Shown in pieces: positions 14,086-22,209 of a DNA stretch of 22,436 nucleotides (the first letter of the stretch is position 1; each line of letters begins with the position of its first letter). The translations under genes and the position numbers were made by a program. This stretch comes from Deferribacteraceae bacterium (GTDB taxonomy: Bacteria > Chrysiogenota > Deferribacteres > Deferribacterales > JAISNW01). Under the pieces are notes generated by a model, which did no database searches, was not told the origin of the DNA, and was given only the letters and a program-made list of their open reading frames with translations. Where the stretch lies: NCBI GenBank assembly GCA_031285415.1, contig JAITWF010000105.1, forward strand, positions 1-22,436, in the 5' to 3' direction.

Positions 14086-15396
14086 ATGGCTAAACAGGTG
14101 AACGTTGGCGTTATCGGGTGCGGTATTGTGGGCAGAGGCACGATCGAGACCCTTCTAAAGAATAAAGAGACTATACTACAGAAAAGTGGAATATCGGTAA
14201 ACCTTGTCGGCATAGCAGATATTCGCATTGACAATAATGACGAGCTACTGAATGGCGTTGCGATAAAAACAACCGACGCTATGGAGCTTATCAACAATCC
14301 AGAGATCGATATAATAGTCGAGCTTATCGGCGGCTACACTCACGCAAAAACTTTCATCTTAGCAGCTATCGAGCAGGGGAAACACGTCGTTACTGCTAAT
14401 AAAGCACTTCTAGCCACGCATGGCAAAGAGATCTTCAATAAGGCTATCGAAAAGGGTGTACAGGTTGCCTTTGAGGCAAGCGTTGGCGGCGGTATCCCTA
14501 TAATCAAAGTCTTAAAAGAGGACTTGGCGGCGAATAATATCGAAGAGATCGATGGTATTATAAATGGCACAGCCAACTATATCCTCACTCGTATGATTCA
14601 AGAGGGGAAAGATTATAAAGATGTCCTTGCAGACGCACAGAAGCTTGGATACGCCGAGGCGGATCCTACATTCGACGTGCAGGGGATCGATTCGGCTCAT
14701 AAATTAACACTTCTTTCGTCGATAGCTTTCGGTACATGGGTGGAGTTCGACAAGGTGTACACCGAGGGGATCACAAATATCTCTACAGTTGATATCGACT
14801 TTGCAAAGGAGCTTGATTGCACGATAAAGCTTCTTGCTATCGCTAAAAAGCGCAACGGCTCTATCGAGGTGCGTGTCCACCCAACGATGATACCAAATCG
14901 CTTTCAGCTAGCCGCAGTGAACGATGTATTTAACGCTGTACAGGTGAAGGGCGACGTTGTAGGTACTACTCTGCACTACGGTAGAGGGGCTGGCGGCACA
15001 CCGACGAGCAGTGCGGTTGTTGCGGATATCGTGAATATCGCTAGAGATATCGTTAGCGGTTGCAAGGAGAGGGTGCCTGCATTGGGTTTTGCGCAGGCCA
15101 TCGAATCTCACTACCCTATCGTGAATATCGACGATACAGTATCATCATTCTACATGAGATTTAATGTAGAGGACAACCCTGGAGTGCTTTCGACGATTGC
15201 AGGGATTATGTCGCTTAATAATGTAAGTATTAGTAGCGCAATTCAGCGTGGCAAAGAGGGGCAGGATGGGCTTCCGCTGGTATTCTTGACGCATAACGCT
15301 ACTGGCAAACAGATTCGCAATGCAGTGGACGAGATCGACAAACTGCCATTTATAAAGGATAAAACTGTTGTGATTCGTGTGGAAGGTTTGAGATAA
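14086..15396 (+). CDS. hom: homoserine dehydrogenase with C-terminal ACT domain
   Basis: A 436-residue NAD(P)-dependent enzyme reducing aspartate semialdehyde to homoserine. The Rossmann start is VGVIGCGIVGRGTIETLL; VTANKALLATHGKEIF and GIINGTANYILTRM are catalytic-domain signatures; YAEADPTFDVQGIDSAHKL carries the acidic substrate-binding residues; HYGRGAGGTPTSSAVVADI follows. The last 80 residues form an ACT domain (FYMRFNVEDNPGVLSTIAGI), likely for threonine feedback. The ATG has a GGAGGGG SD. The stop overlaps the next gene's ATG by one base (TAATG), so the APGM-like protein is made coupled to it. Confidence 0.96.
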   Translation: MAKQVNVGVIGCGIVGRGTIETLLKNKETILQKSGISVNLVGIADIRIDNNDELLNGVAIKTTDAMELINNPEIDIIVELIGGYTHAKTFILAAIEQGKHVVTANKALLATHGKEIFNKAIEKGVQVAFEASVGGGIPIIKVLKEDLAANNIEEIDGIINGTANYILTRMIQEGKDYKDVLADAQKLGYAEADPTFDVQGIDSAHKLTLLSSIAFGTWVEFDKVYTEGITNISTVDIDFAKELDCTIKLLAIAKKRNGSIEVRVHPTMIPNRFQLAAVNDVFNAVQVKGDVVGTTLHYGRGAGGTPTSSAVVADIVNIARDIVSGCKERVPALGFAQAIESHYPIVNIDDTVSSFYMRFNVEDNPGVLSTIAGIMSLNNVSISSAIQRGKEGQDGLPLVFLTHNATGKQIRNAVDEIDKLPFIKDKTVVIRVEGLR

Positions 15397-16547
15397 TGAA
15401 ATATCTGGTACTCCTTTGCGACGGTATGGCGGATGAACGTCAGCCGTCGTTAGGGGATAAAACTATTATAGAGTACGCCAAAACGCCTAATATGAACAAG
15501 CTTGCAAAGGCTGGCAGGTGTGGGCTTGTGTATACTACTCCTGAGGGGTTTCCCCCAGGGAGTGATATCTGCAATTTATCGGTCTTTGGATACGATCCTC
15601 GCAAATATTACACTGGACGTAGCCCATTAGAGGCGGTCAGTATGGGTATTCCGCTTGGCGAGGGGGATATGGCATTTCGTTGCAATCTTGTGACGCTTTC
15701 GCCAGATGGCTCTACGATGGATGATTTTAGTGCACATCATATAGACCAAGAGAGTGCGCACGAGGCTATTTCACGATTAAAAGAGCTTTTTAAGGGCGAT
15801 ATAGTAGAGTTTTACGAAGGGTTAAGCTATCGACACCTGATGGTGGTGCGAGGTAGAGATCTAGAGCTTGAAACAACTCCTCCGCACGATATTACAGGGC
15901 AACCGATCGTTGGATATCTGCCGAAGGGGAAAGACTCTGACTATATAAACGGTATTATGAAGAAAGCAGCGCAGGTCTTTAGCGAGGGAACTGGCAAGGC
16001 TACAGGGATCTGGCTGTGGGGGCAGGGGAAACGCCCTGCAATGCCTACGTTTCAAGAGATGTATGGCTTGAATGGCGCAGTGATAGCGGCTGTCGACCTG
16101 ATCAAAGGGATCGGGCTGTGCGCAGGGATGGATGTTATCAACGTGCCAGGGGTGACAGGCTTTATAGATACAAACTTCGCAGGGAAGGCGCAGTATGCGG
16201 TGGATGCTCTGCAAGATAAAGATTACATATTTGTGCATGTAGAGGCGCCAGATGAGTCGGGACATATGGGGAGTATCGAGCATAAGATCGCCTCTGTGGA
16301 GCGAATCGATTCGATAATGTTGCCGATAATTATGGATGGTATGGCGAAATATGGCGAACATCGGATACTTCTAATGCCAGACCACCCAACGCCGATACGC
16401 ACTAAAACGCATACGGCGTCGCCAGTGCCAGCCATTATATATGGGGCAGGGGTGGAGCCTGATGGAAATGAGACGTATAGCGAGTTTATTGATCCGTCGT
16501 TTGAATTGAGGGATGGGTATCAGATAGCGGAGATGTTCATAAAATAA
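15396..16547 (+). CDS. APGM-superfamily protein, proposed homoserine kinase
   Basis: A 383-residue member of the alkaline-phosphatase-like APGM family, commonly named cofactor-independent phosphoglycerate mutase. Metal-site motifs are visible: YLVLLCDGMADER (first Asp), PPGSDICNLSVFGYDP (the Ser that carries phosphate in mutases), FVHVEAPDESGHMGSIEHK, and LMPDHPTPIRTKTHT. The family contains a subgroup described as a proposed homoserine kinase (TIGR02535) found beside hom where thrB is missing. Here it lies between hom (one-base overlap) and lysC with no thrB seen, which favours ATP-dependent phosphorylation of homoserine over a glycolytic role. Family is certain; the kinase activity is inference from context. 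Confidence 0.85.
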   Translation: MKYLVLLCDGMADERQPSLGDKTIIEYAKTPNMNKLAKAGRCGLVYTTPEGFPPGSDICNLSVFGYDPRKYYTGRSPLEAVSMGIPLGEGDMAFRCNLVTLSPDGSTMDDFSAHHIDQESAHEAISRLKELFKGDIVEFYEGLSYRHLMVVRGRDLELETTPPHDITGQPIVGYLPKGKDSDYINGIMKKAAQVFSEGTGKATGIWLWGQGKRPAMPTFQEMYGLNGAVIAAVDLIKGIGLCAGMDVINVPGVTGFIDTNFAGKAQYAVDALQDKDYIFVHVEAPDESGHMGSIEHKIASVERIDSIMLPIIMDGMAKYGEHRILLMPDHPTPIRTKTHTASPVPAIIYGAGVEPDGNETYSEFIDPSFELRDGYQIAEMFIK

Positions 16548-16548
16548 A

Positions 16549-16652
16549 TACTACCCTCCCCTTGAGGGAGGGTCGAAGCTTTAGCTTCGGGGAGGGGTCT
16601 TGACCCCCCACCGACAACAAGTTGTCGACTCCCCCTCAAGGGGGGAGTGGTA
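16549..16652. repeat. 104-bp palindromic multi-hairpin element between the APGM gene and lysC
   Basis: The outer 20 bases form an inverted repeat (16549-16568 against 16633-16652, 17 of 20 matching). Inside are consecutive hairpins: ACCCTCCC/GGGAGGGT (16553-16560/16566-16573), CGAAGC/GCTTCG (16574-16579/16584-16589), GGGGTC/GACCCC (16594-16599/16602-16607), CGACAAC/GTTGTCG (16612-16618/16621-16627), ACTCCCCC/GGGGGAGT (16628-16635/16641-16648). It starts two bases after the APGM stop and ends 21 bases before lysC. The size and layout suit a dispersed MITE- or REP-like repeat or an operon-internal structured RNA. There is no U-tract, so it is not a classical terminator. Confidence 0.7.
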
Positions 16653-16673
16653 CTATTGATAAGGGGATAGCTT

Positions 16674-17915
16674 ATGGGAATAGTTGTAATGAAATTCGGC
16701 GGCACCAGCGTCGCAAATGTTGAGAGAATTCAAAACGTCGCCGCAAAGGTTGTGGCGAAGAGAAATGCTGGCAATAAGGTAGTGGTAGTTGCCTCTGCTA
16801 TGGCTGGCGTTACTGATAAACTTATAAACATGCTGAAAGAGCTGACGACGGACTACGATCTGCGTGAGTACGACCAGATGGTATCCACAGGGGAGACCTC
16901 GAATGTGCCTCTCCTTGCACAGGCGATAAAACAGCTCGGCGTGCCAGCGATGTCGTTCACAGGCACACAGGCAGGGATCGAGACCGATAATAAATACTCA
17001 AAGGCCAGAATCTCAAAGATAGAGACAAAACGCCTTGAAGCTGCTCTTGATAGCGGTATGGTGTGCGTTGTAGCTGGATTTCAGGGATATTGCCCCGAAA
17101 GTGGCGATGTGACGACACTCGGTAGAGGTGGCTCTGATACCACAGCTGTGGCTCTTGCCGCTGCTCTTCACGCCGATGTTTGCGAGATCTACACCGATGT
17201 AGATGGCGTATATACAGCAGATCCACGCAACGTGCGCCATGCAAAGAAGCTCGATGTGATCTCTCATGAGGAGATGTTGGAGCTTTCAAGTTTGGGTGCA
17301 AAGGTGCTTGTATCAAGGTGTGTAGAGCTTGGGATGAACTATAATGTAGATATAATGGTGCTTTCCTCTCTGGAGGACAAGCCAGGAACACTTGTGACGT
17401 CAAAAATGGGGGCAAAGATGGCAAAGATGGAAAAAATAGCTGTTTCAGGGGTAACGAGTGATAAAAATCAGGCTAAGATTACTCTGCGAGATCTTCCTGA
17501 TCGTCCTGGAGTGGCAGCTGAGGTGTTCTCTGCTCTTGGTGGCACAAATATCAACGTTGATATGATTATACAGAATTTTGGAGTGGATGGAATTGCAAAT
17601 ATCTCCTTCACAGTCTCTAAAACAGAGCTTCCTGCTGCCCTAAAGACCTGCAACGCCCTTGCAAAAACTCTCGGTAGCCTAAAGATCGAGACAGATGAGG
17701 ATATCGCAAAGGTCTCTATCGTTGGTATAGGGATGAAAAGCCACTCTGGCGTAGCGGCGACGATGTTTAAAAGCCTCTCGGACAACAATATAAATATACT
17801 GATGATCTCCACAAGCGAGATAAAGATCTCCTGTATAATCGAGGAGAAGTTTGCGGAGCTTGCAGTCAGAGTGCTGCACGACGCATTTATCGATCATGGA
17901 GATAACATTGGCTGA
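16674..17915 (+). CDS. lysC: aspartate kinase
   Basis: A 413-residue aspartokinase, first step from aspartate to Lys/Thr/Met. IVVMKFGGTSVANVERIQ opens the kinase domain; STGETSNVPLLAQAI and GFQGYCPESGDVTTLGRGGSDTTA form the substrate and ATP sites; YTDVDGVYTADPR follows. Two ACT domains occupy about residues 265-413 (RDLPDRPGVAAEVFSALG and GIGMKSHSGVAATMFKSLSD), the form regulated by Lys and/or Thr. The ATG at 16674 is six residues before KFGGTSV, as usual. It overlaps the proposed cimA TTG start by eight bases. The palindromic element upstream could affect its expression relative to hom. Confidence 0.96.
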   Translation: MGIVVMKFGGTSVANVERIQNVAAKVVAKRNAGNKVVVVASAMAGVTDKLINMLKELTTDYDLREYDQMVSTGETSNVPLLAQAIKQLGVPAMSFTGTQAGIETDNKYSKARISKIETKRLEAALDSGMVCVVAGFQGYCPESGDVTTLGRGGSDTTAVALAAALHADVCEIYTDVDGVYTADPRNVRHAKKLDVISHEEMLELSSLGAKVLVSRCVELGMNYNVDIMVLSSLEDKPGTLVTSKMGAKMAKMEKIAVSGVTSDKNQAKITLRDLPDRPGVAAEVFSALGGTNINVDMIIQNFGVDGIANISFTVSKTELPAALKTCNALAKTLGSLKIETDEDIAKVSIVGIGMKSHSGVAATMFKSLSDNNINILMISTSEIKISCIIEEKFAELAVRVLHDAFIDHGDNIG

Positions 17916-19476
17916 TAAGGTTTTTATCTACGATACCACATTGCGAGATGGCACACAGGCGGAGGAGGTTAACTTTACCGTTAACGATAAACTGCGCATA
18001 GCCAAACGACTGATAGATTTCGGTATAGACTGCGTAGAGGGTGGCTGGCCTGGGTCGAACCAGCGAGATATCGAGTTCTTTGAACGGCTGAACGGTAGCG
18101 ATATTCCAAAGGATAAGATCTCTGCATTTAGTAGCACTCGCCGTGCGAAGATGACGTGCGAAGAGGATAAAATTATCCAGTCGCTCCTAGCAGCCGATGT
18201 GCCGAACCTGACAATATTTGGTAAATCGTGGGATATGCACGTGACCGAGGCACTAAAGATCTCTCTGGATGAGAATCTAGAGCTGATCGGCGACACCGTT
18301 CAGTATCTAAAGAGGCGTGCCGATAAGGTCTACTTCGACGCAGAGCATTTCTTTGACGGATATAAAGCGAACCCCGAATATGCGTTAAAGGTATTGGAGA
18401 CTGCCGCAGGGGCTGGGGCAGATTGCCTCGTGCTATGCGAAACGAACGGCGGCACTCTGCCAGATGAGATTATTAATATTATAAACGCTGTAAATAACCG
18501 CCATCCAGGCTTGCCCTTGGGGATACACTGCCATAACGACTGTGAATCTGCCGTTGCAAACTCGATCTTAGCGGTAAAGTACGGCGCTAGACATGTACAG
18601 GGCACTATAAATGGGCTTGGCGAGCGGTGCGGCAACGCAAACCTATGCTCTATCATCCCAAACTTGCAGCTTAAATACGGCTACGAGTGCGTACCTGCCG
18701 CTAATTTGCAGGAGCTTCGAGAGCTATCGCTATTTGTAAATGAGCTTGGAAATATCACGCCGAGCAGCCGTCAGCCGTATGTGGGCAGATCTGCATTTGC
18801 GCATAAGGGTGGGGTACACGTATCTGCTATTATGAAGAACGCCGCTACCTACGAGCATATTCGCCCTGAATCTGTTGGAAATACGCAACGAGTGCTTCTT
18901 TCAGACCTTTCTGGCAGAAGTAACCTTGTGTATAAAGCAAACTCGTACGGATTAGATGTCGATAACGATAACTATACCGAGCTACTTGCAAAGCTAAAGT
19001 ATATGGAGAATAAGGGGTACGAGTACGAGGGGGCGGAGGCGTCGTTTGAGCTTCTGATCCTATCTGCTATGGGCAAGGTGCCGCACTTCTTTGATCTGAT
19101 AAGCTATCGAGTGATCGACGAGAAGCGCAGTATTGTGGAGACACCGCTTGCGGAGGCGACCGTTATGCTTTCGGTGAACGGCGAGGTGGAGCATACTGCC
19201 GCAACGGGGAACGGCCCTGTGAACGCCCTCGATAACGCTGTACGCAAGGCGTTGATAAAGTTTTACCCGACGCTAAAGGATATGTCATTAGTGGATTACA
19301 AGGTGCGAATACTCGATGGAAGCGACGGCACAGGCGCACTCACAAGGGTGCTGATGGAGTCGAACGATGATAATAGCTCGTGGAGTACCGTCGGCGTAGC
19401 GGCAAACATCGTTGACGCTAGCTATCAGGCGCTTGTCGATTCGATACAGTATAAACTATATAGAGATACAAAATGA
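17908..19476 (+). CDS. cimA: (R)-citramalate synthase
   Basis: A 522-residue enzyme of the alpha-isopropylmalate synthase/homocitrate family that condenses pyruvate and acetyl-CoA to citramalate for threonine-independent isoleucine synthesis. FIYDTTLRDGTQAEEVNFTV, CVEGGWPGSNQRD, GIHCHNDCESAVANS and GTINGLGERCGNANLC are in the TIM barrel and are typical of the long CimA type (TIGR00977) rather than LeuA. The C-terminal region (about 390-522) is the dimer and feedback domain. The preferred start is TTG 17908, six bases after GGAG (17898-17901); ATG 17896 is in frame but has no SD. The stop overlaps the next gene as ATGA. Confidence 0.93.
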   Translation: MADKVFIYDTTLRDGTQAEEVNFTVNDKLRIAKRLIDFGIDCVEGGWPGSNQRDIEFFERLNGSDIPKDKISAFSSTRRAKMTCEEDKIIQSLLAADVPNLTIFGKSWDMHVTEALKISLDENLELIGDTVQYLKRRADKVYFDAEHFFDGYKANPEYALKVLETAAGAGADCLVLCETNGGTLPDEIINIINAVNNRHPGLPLGIHCHNDCESAVANSILAVKYGARHVQGTINGLGERCGNANLCSIIPNLQLKYGYECVPAANLQELRELSLFVNELGNITPSSRQPYVGRSAFAHKGGVHVSAIMKNAATYEHIRPESVGNTQRVLLSDLSGRSNLVYKANSYGLDVDNDNYTELLAKLKYMENKGYEYEGAEASFELLILSAMGKVPHFFDLISYRVIDEKRSIVETPLAEATVMLSVNGEVEHTAATGNGPVNALDNAVRKALIKFYPTLKDMSLVDYKVRILDGSDGTGALTRVLMESNDDNSSWSTVGVAANIVDASYQALVDSIQYKLYRDTK

Positions 19477-19922
19477 TAAGAGCAGCCACTATTAAAGATG
19501 CTAAATCGATCCAGACCGTTGTAAATGCGTTTGCCACAAAGGGGCAGATGTTAGTGTTGAGCGTGAACGATGTATACGAGAAGATCTTTGAATATTTCGT
19601 ATACGAGGTCGATGGCGCAATAGTTGGTGTATGCGCTCTGCATCCCACGTGGGAGGATATTGCGGAGATTCGCTCGCTAGCGGTTAATTCTAATTATCAG
19701 AAGCATGGGATCGGTAGACAGCTTGTAGCTAGCCAGCTCGATAGGGCTAGGGAGATGGGATTTGAAAAGGTCTTTACCCTGACGTATCAGGAGGAGTTCT
19801 TCTCTAAACTCGGCTTCGGCGTGGTGACTAAAGATGTGCTGCCGAAGAAGATGTGGACGGATTGCTTGAAGTGCGTCAAGTATCCTGATTGTGATGAAAT
19901 TGCTATGTTAAGGAGTATATAA
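19473..19922 (+). CDS. GNAT acetyltransferase, short ArgA-like (putative N-acetylglutamate synthase)
   Basis: A 149-residue GNAT domain. AEIRSLAVNSNYQKHGIGRQ is the acetyl-CoA-binding motif A; TLTYQEEFFSKLGFGVV and LPKKMWTDCLKCVKYPDCDE follow. The C-x2-C-x5-C segment near the end is typical of the short, stand-alone N-acetylglutamate synthases that start arginine biosynthesis in several lineages without a full ArgA. It overlaps the cimA stop by four bases (ATGA, 19473-19476), so it belongs to the same amino-acid operon. Its stop is one base before the prfB TTG. The GNAT fold is certain; the arginine role is likely but inferred. Confidence 0.8.
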   Translation: MIRAATIKDAKSIQTVVNAFATKGQMLVLSVNDVYEKIFEYFVYEVDGAIVGVCALHPTWEDIAEIRSLAVNSNYQKHGIGRQLVASQLDRAREMGFEKVFTLTYQEEFFSKLGFGVVTKDVLPKKMWTDCLKCVKYPDCDEIAMLRSI

Positions 19923-19923
19923 G

Positions 19924-21057
19924 TTGCAGCCTGAAGAAATTTTATCAGAGATAAATAGAATCCGTAAGATGATCGATAGCTTCGTGTCTGCTGTGAAGGA
20001 GACCGAAGTTATTAAACGTATCGAAGAGATCGATAATATCTCCGCCTCTGATCCAGATTTTTGGGGCAAACGAGAGTCGAAACTGCTATTAAAAGAGCAA
20101 TCGAGCTATAAGAAGTATCTCGCCGATTGGAATAAGCTTAAAACTCAGATGGACGACTGCGACGTACTGTGGGAGCTTTATCGAGAGGGGGAGGATAGCC
20201 TCCTTGCTGAACTAGAGCAGAACATTGCAACTCTTGCCAAGATGGCAGATGATTTTGAGCTTAAACTGATACTAAATGGTGATCACGATAGCAATAACGC
20301 TATTGTAACGATACACTCTGGAGCTGGCGGCACCGAATCGAACGATTGGGCGTCGATGATCTATCGGATGTACAACCGCTGGGCGGAGATCGAGGGGTTC
20401 AAGCTTGAGGTACTCGATATGCTAGAGGGTGAGGAGGCTGGATTAAAGTCGATCACCTTCAACATCATTGGCGATTACAGCTTCGGCTACCTAAAGGGGG
20501 AGTCGGGCGTGCATAGACTTGTGCGCATATCACCGTTCGACTCGCAAAGCCGCAGGCATACATCATTTGCCTCCGTCTTTGTACTGCCAGAGATAGACGA
20601 CGATGTGGAGATCGAGATCAGCGAATCAGATCTACGTATCGATACGTATAGAGCTGGCGGAGCAGGGGGGCAGCACGTCAATAGAACCGACTCTGCGGTA
20701 AGGATCACACACCTACCGACAGGGATCGTGGTGACGTGTCAGACGGAGCGGAGCCAGCATAAGAATAAAGCACACGCAATGAAGATCTTGCGCTCTAAAC
20801 TATACGAATACGAGATGAATAAGCGTAACTCTGAGAAGGATAAGATCGAGGCTTCAAAATCTGATATCGGTTGGGGGAGCCAGATTCGGTCGTACGTAAT
20901 GCACCCATACAAGATGGTGAAAGATCTGCGCACTCGACACGAGACTGGCAACGTAGACGCCGTTATGGATGGCGGATTAGATCCGTTCATTCGTGCGTAT
21001 CTGCTCTTTTCCGCAGGGATTATAGAGGTGAGTGGAGATGTTAAAGATCTTGATTAA
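19924..21057 (+). CDS. prfB: peptide chain release factor 2, single frame without programmed frameshift
   Basis: A 377-residue RF2 that recognises UGA/UAA stops. SPF (203-205, in RISPFDSQSRRHTSF) is the RF2 anticodon-like motif, and GGQ (248-250, in GGAGGQHVNRTDSAVRITH) is the peptidyl-tRNA hydrolysis loop. SKSDIGWGSQIRSYV follows. The N-terminus is continuous in one frame through the region where many species have a CTTTGA +1 shift. The start is TTG 19924, nine bases after AAGGAG (19909-19914). A small hairpin (TAAGGA/TCCTTA, 21055-21073) includes the stop codon. Confidence 0.96.
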   Translation: MQPEEILSEINRIRKMIDSFVSAVKETEVIKRIEEIDNISASDPDFWGKRESKLLLKEQSSYKKYLADWNKLKTQMDDCDVLWELYREGEDSLLAELEQNIATLAKMADDFELKLILNGDHDSNNAIVTIHSGAGGTESNDWASMIYRMYNRWAEIEGFKLEVLDMLEGEEAGLKSITFNIIGDYSFGYLKGESGVHRLVRISPFDSQSRRHTSFASVFVLPEIDDDVEIEISESDLRIDTYRAGGAGGQHVNRTDSAVRITHLPTGIVVTCQTERSQHKNKAHAMKILRSKLYEYEMNKRNSEKDKIEASKSDIGWGSQIRSYVMHPYKMVKDLRTRHETGNVDAVMDGGLDPFIRAYLLFSAGIIEVSGDVKDLD

Positions 21058-21080
21058 GGAGATAAAATCCTTATATTAGC

Positions 21081-21166
21081 GCACCGCTGTGTTATTTTTT
21101 AAAACTTAATCCTCATGTACTTCTATGTACACTGCGGTTAAGTTTTAAAAAGCCGCCTTGCGGTGC
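21081..21166. repeat. nested palindrome between prfB and alr
   Basis: Three nested helices share one axis: GCACCGC (21081-21087) with GCGGTGC (21160-21166); a perfect 14-bp arm, TTTTTAAAACTTAA (21096-21109) with 21138-21151; and TGTAC (21116-21120) with GTACA (21127-21131). A competing local hairpin, CCGC-CTT-GCGG (21153-21163), uses part of the outer right arm. It could be a mobile palindromic repeat, a Rho-linked or processing structure, or a leader element of alr. It does not resemble the 16549 element. Confidence 0.65.
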
Positions 21167-21198
21167 ATCTAATCTAAGAATTTTATACATGGAGTAAT

Positions 21199-22209
21199 AT
21201 GTCGACTAAAAACTTGCGTCCAACCTACGCTAGAATAGATCTCGATCGATTTGCGAGCAATATCAATGCCGTCAGAGAGCAGTCGAACGCCGATATAATA
21301 GCGGTTGTAAAGGCGGACGCATATGGGCATGGGATGGTGAGGCTTGCAAAACATGCATATGACACATGCAATGTAAAGAGCTTTGCTGTGGCAACGATTG
21401 CAGAGGCTATGGCACTGCGAGAGGTGTTGCCCTCTGTACGTATTATAATTCTAGGCTACGTCGATAGAGATTTTTACCAGTATGTAACAGATCTCAACCT
21501 CCATATATCTATATTTGACGATGAGATCGCACGATCTTATCATGAATACCTTGCGAATAAAGATTTACATGCACCTATAGTATTGAAGATCGATACAGGG
21601 ATGGGGAGGTTAGGTTTCCCCCCCAACATAGATCTTATCAAGCGGTATCCACGATTCAAGATAGACCACGTAATGAGCCACTTGGCAACTGTCGACCCAG
21701 AATATACAGAGTTTCAGGAGTCGTTGTTTAATTTTAAAGGCTTCGAAACTAGCCTCTACGCCTCCGCTGGTATCTTAATGCGCAATAATACTCATCCATT
21801 CGTACGCCCAGGGATTATCCTCTATAGCTCTGTGATGAGTATATACTCCAAGATCGTGCATGTGCAAAGGCTCTCCAAGGGGCAGTCGGTAAGCTACGGC
21901 AGACTCTTTCAGGCGGATAAAGAGTGCATTGTTGGGGTTGTGCCGATCGGATATGCTGATGGGTACGACAGACGGCTTACCAATAATGGCAGAATGTACG
22001 TTAACGGCGAATACTGCCCTGTTATCGGTACCGTTTGCATGGATATGACGATGATCGATCTCTCCGCCATAGGGGAGGGCGCCTACGGCATGGAGGTGGA
22101 GATTATGGGCGAGCATGTAACCACCGCCGAGCTAGCCGAGCGGTGCGGCACTATCGACTATGAGATCCTCTGCGGTATATCAGGCAGGATCCCGAGGGTG
22201 TATGAATGA
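21199..22209 (+). CDS. alr: alanine racemase
   Basis: A 336-residue PLP enzyme of fold type III making D-Ala for peptidoglycan. The PLP lysine is Lys38 in VVKADAYGHG; the opposing catalytic Tyr is Tyr233 in SVSYGRLF; KIDTGMGRLGF and GTVCMDMTMIDLS (substrate carboxylate and active-site gate) are present, as is GYADGYDRRL. It is a little shorter than the usual 360-380, mainly in the middle between HLATVDPEYT and VRPGIILYSS, where the usual HAANSA-type motif reads YASAG. The ATG at 21199 follows a TGGAG SD. The stop overlaps the RhuM-like gene's ATG by four bases. Confidence 0.94.
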   Translation: MSTKNLRPTYARIDLDRFASNINAVREQSNADIIAVVKADAYGHGMVRLAKHAYDTCNVKSFAVATIAEAMALREVLPSVRIIILGYVDRDFYQYVTDLNLHISIFDDEIARSYHEYLANKDLHAPIVLKIDTGMGRLGFPPNIDLIKRYPRFKIDHVMSHLATVDPEYTEFQESLFNFKGFETSLYASAGILMRNNTHPFVRPGIILYSSVMSIYSKIVHVQRLSKGQSVSYGRLFQADKECIVGVVPIGYADGYDRRLTNNGRMYVNGEYCPVIGTVCMDMTMIDLSAIGEGAYGMEVEIMGEHVTTAELAERCGTIDYEILCGISGRIPRVYE

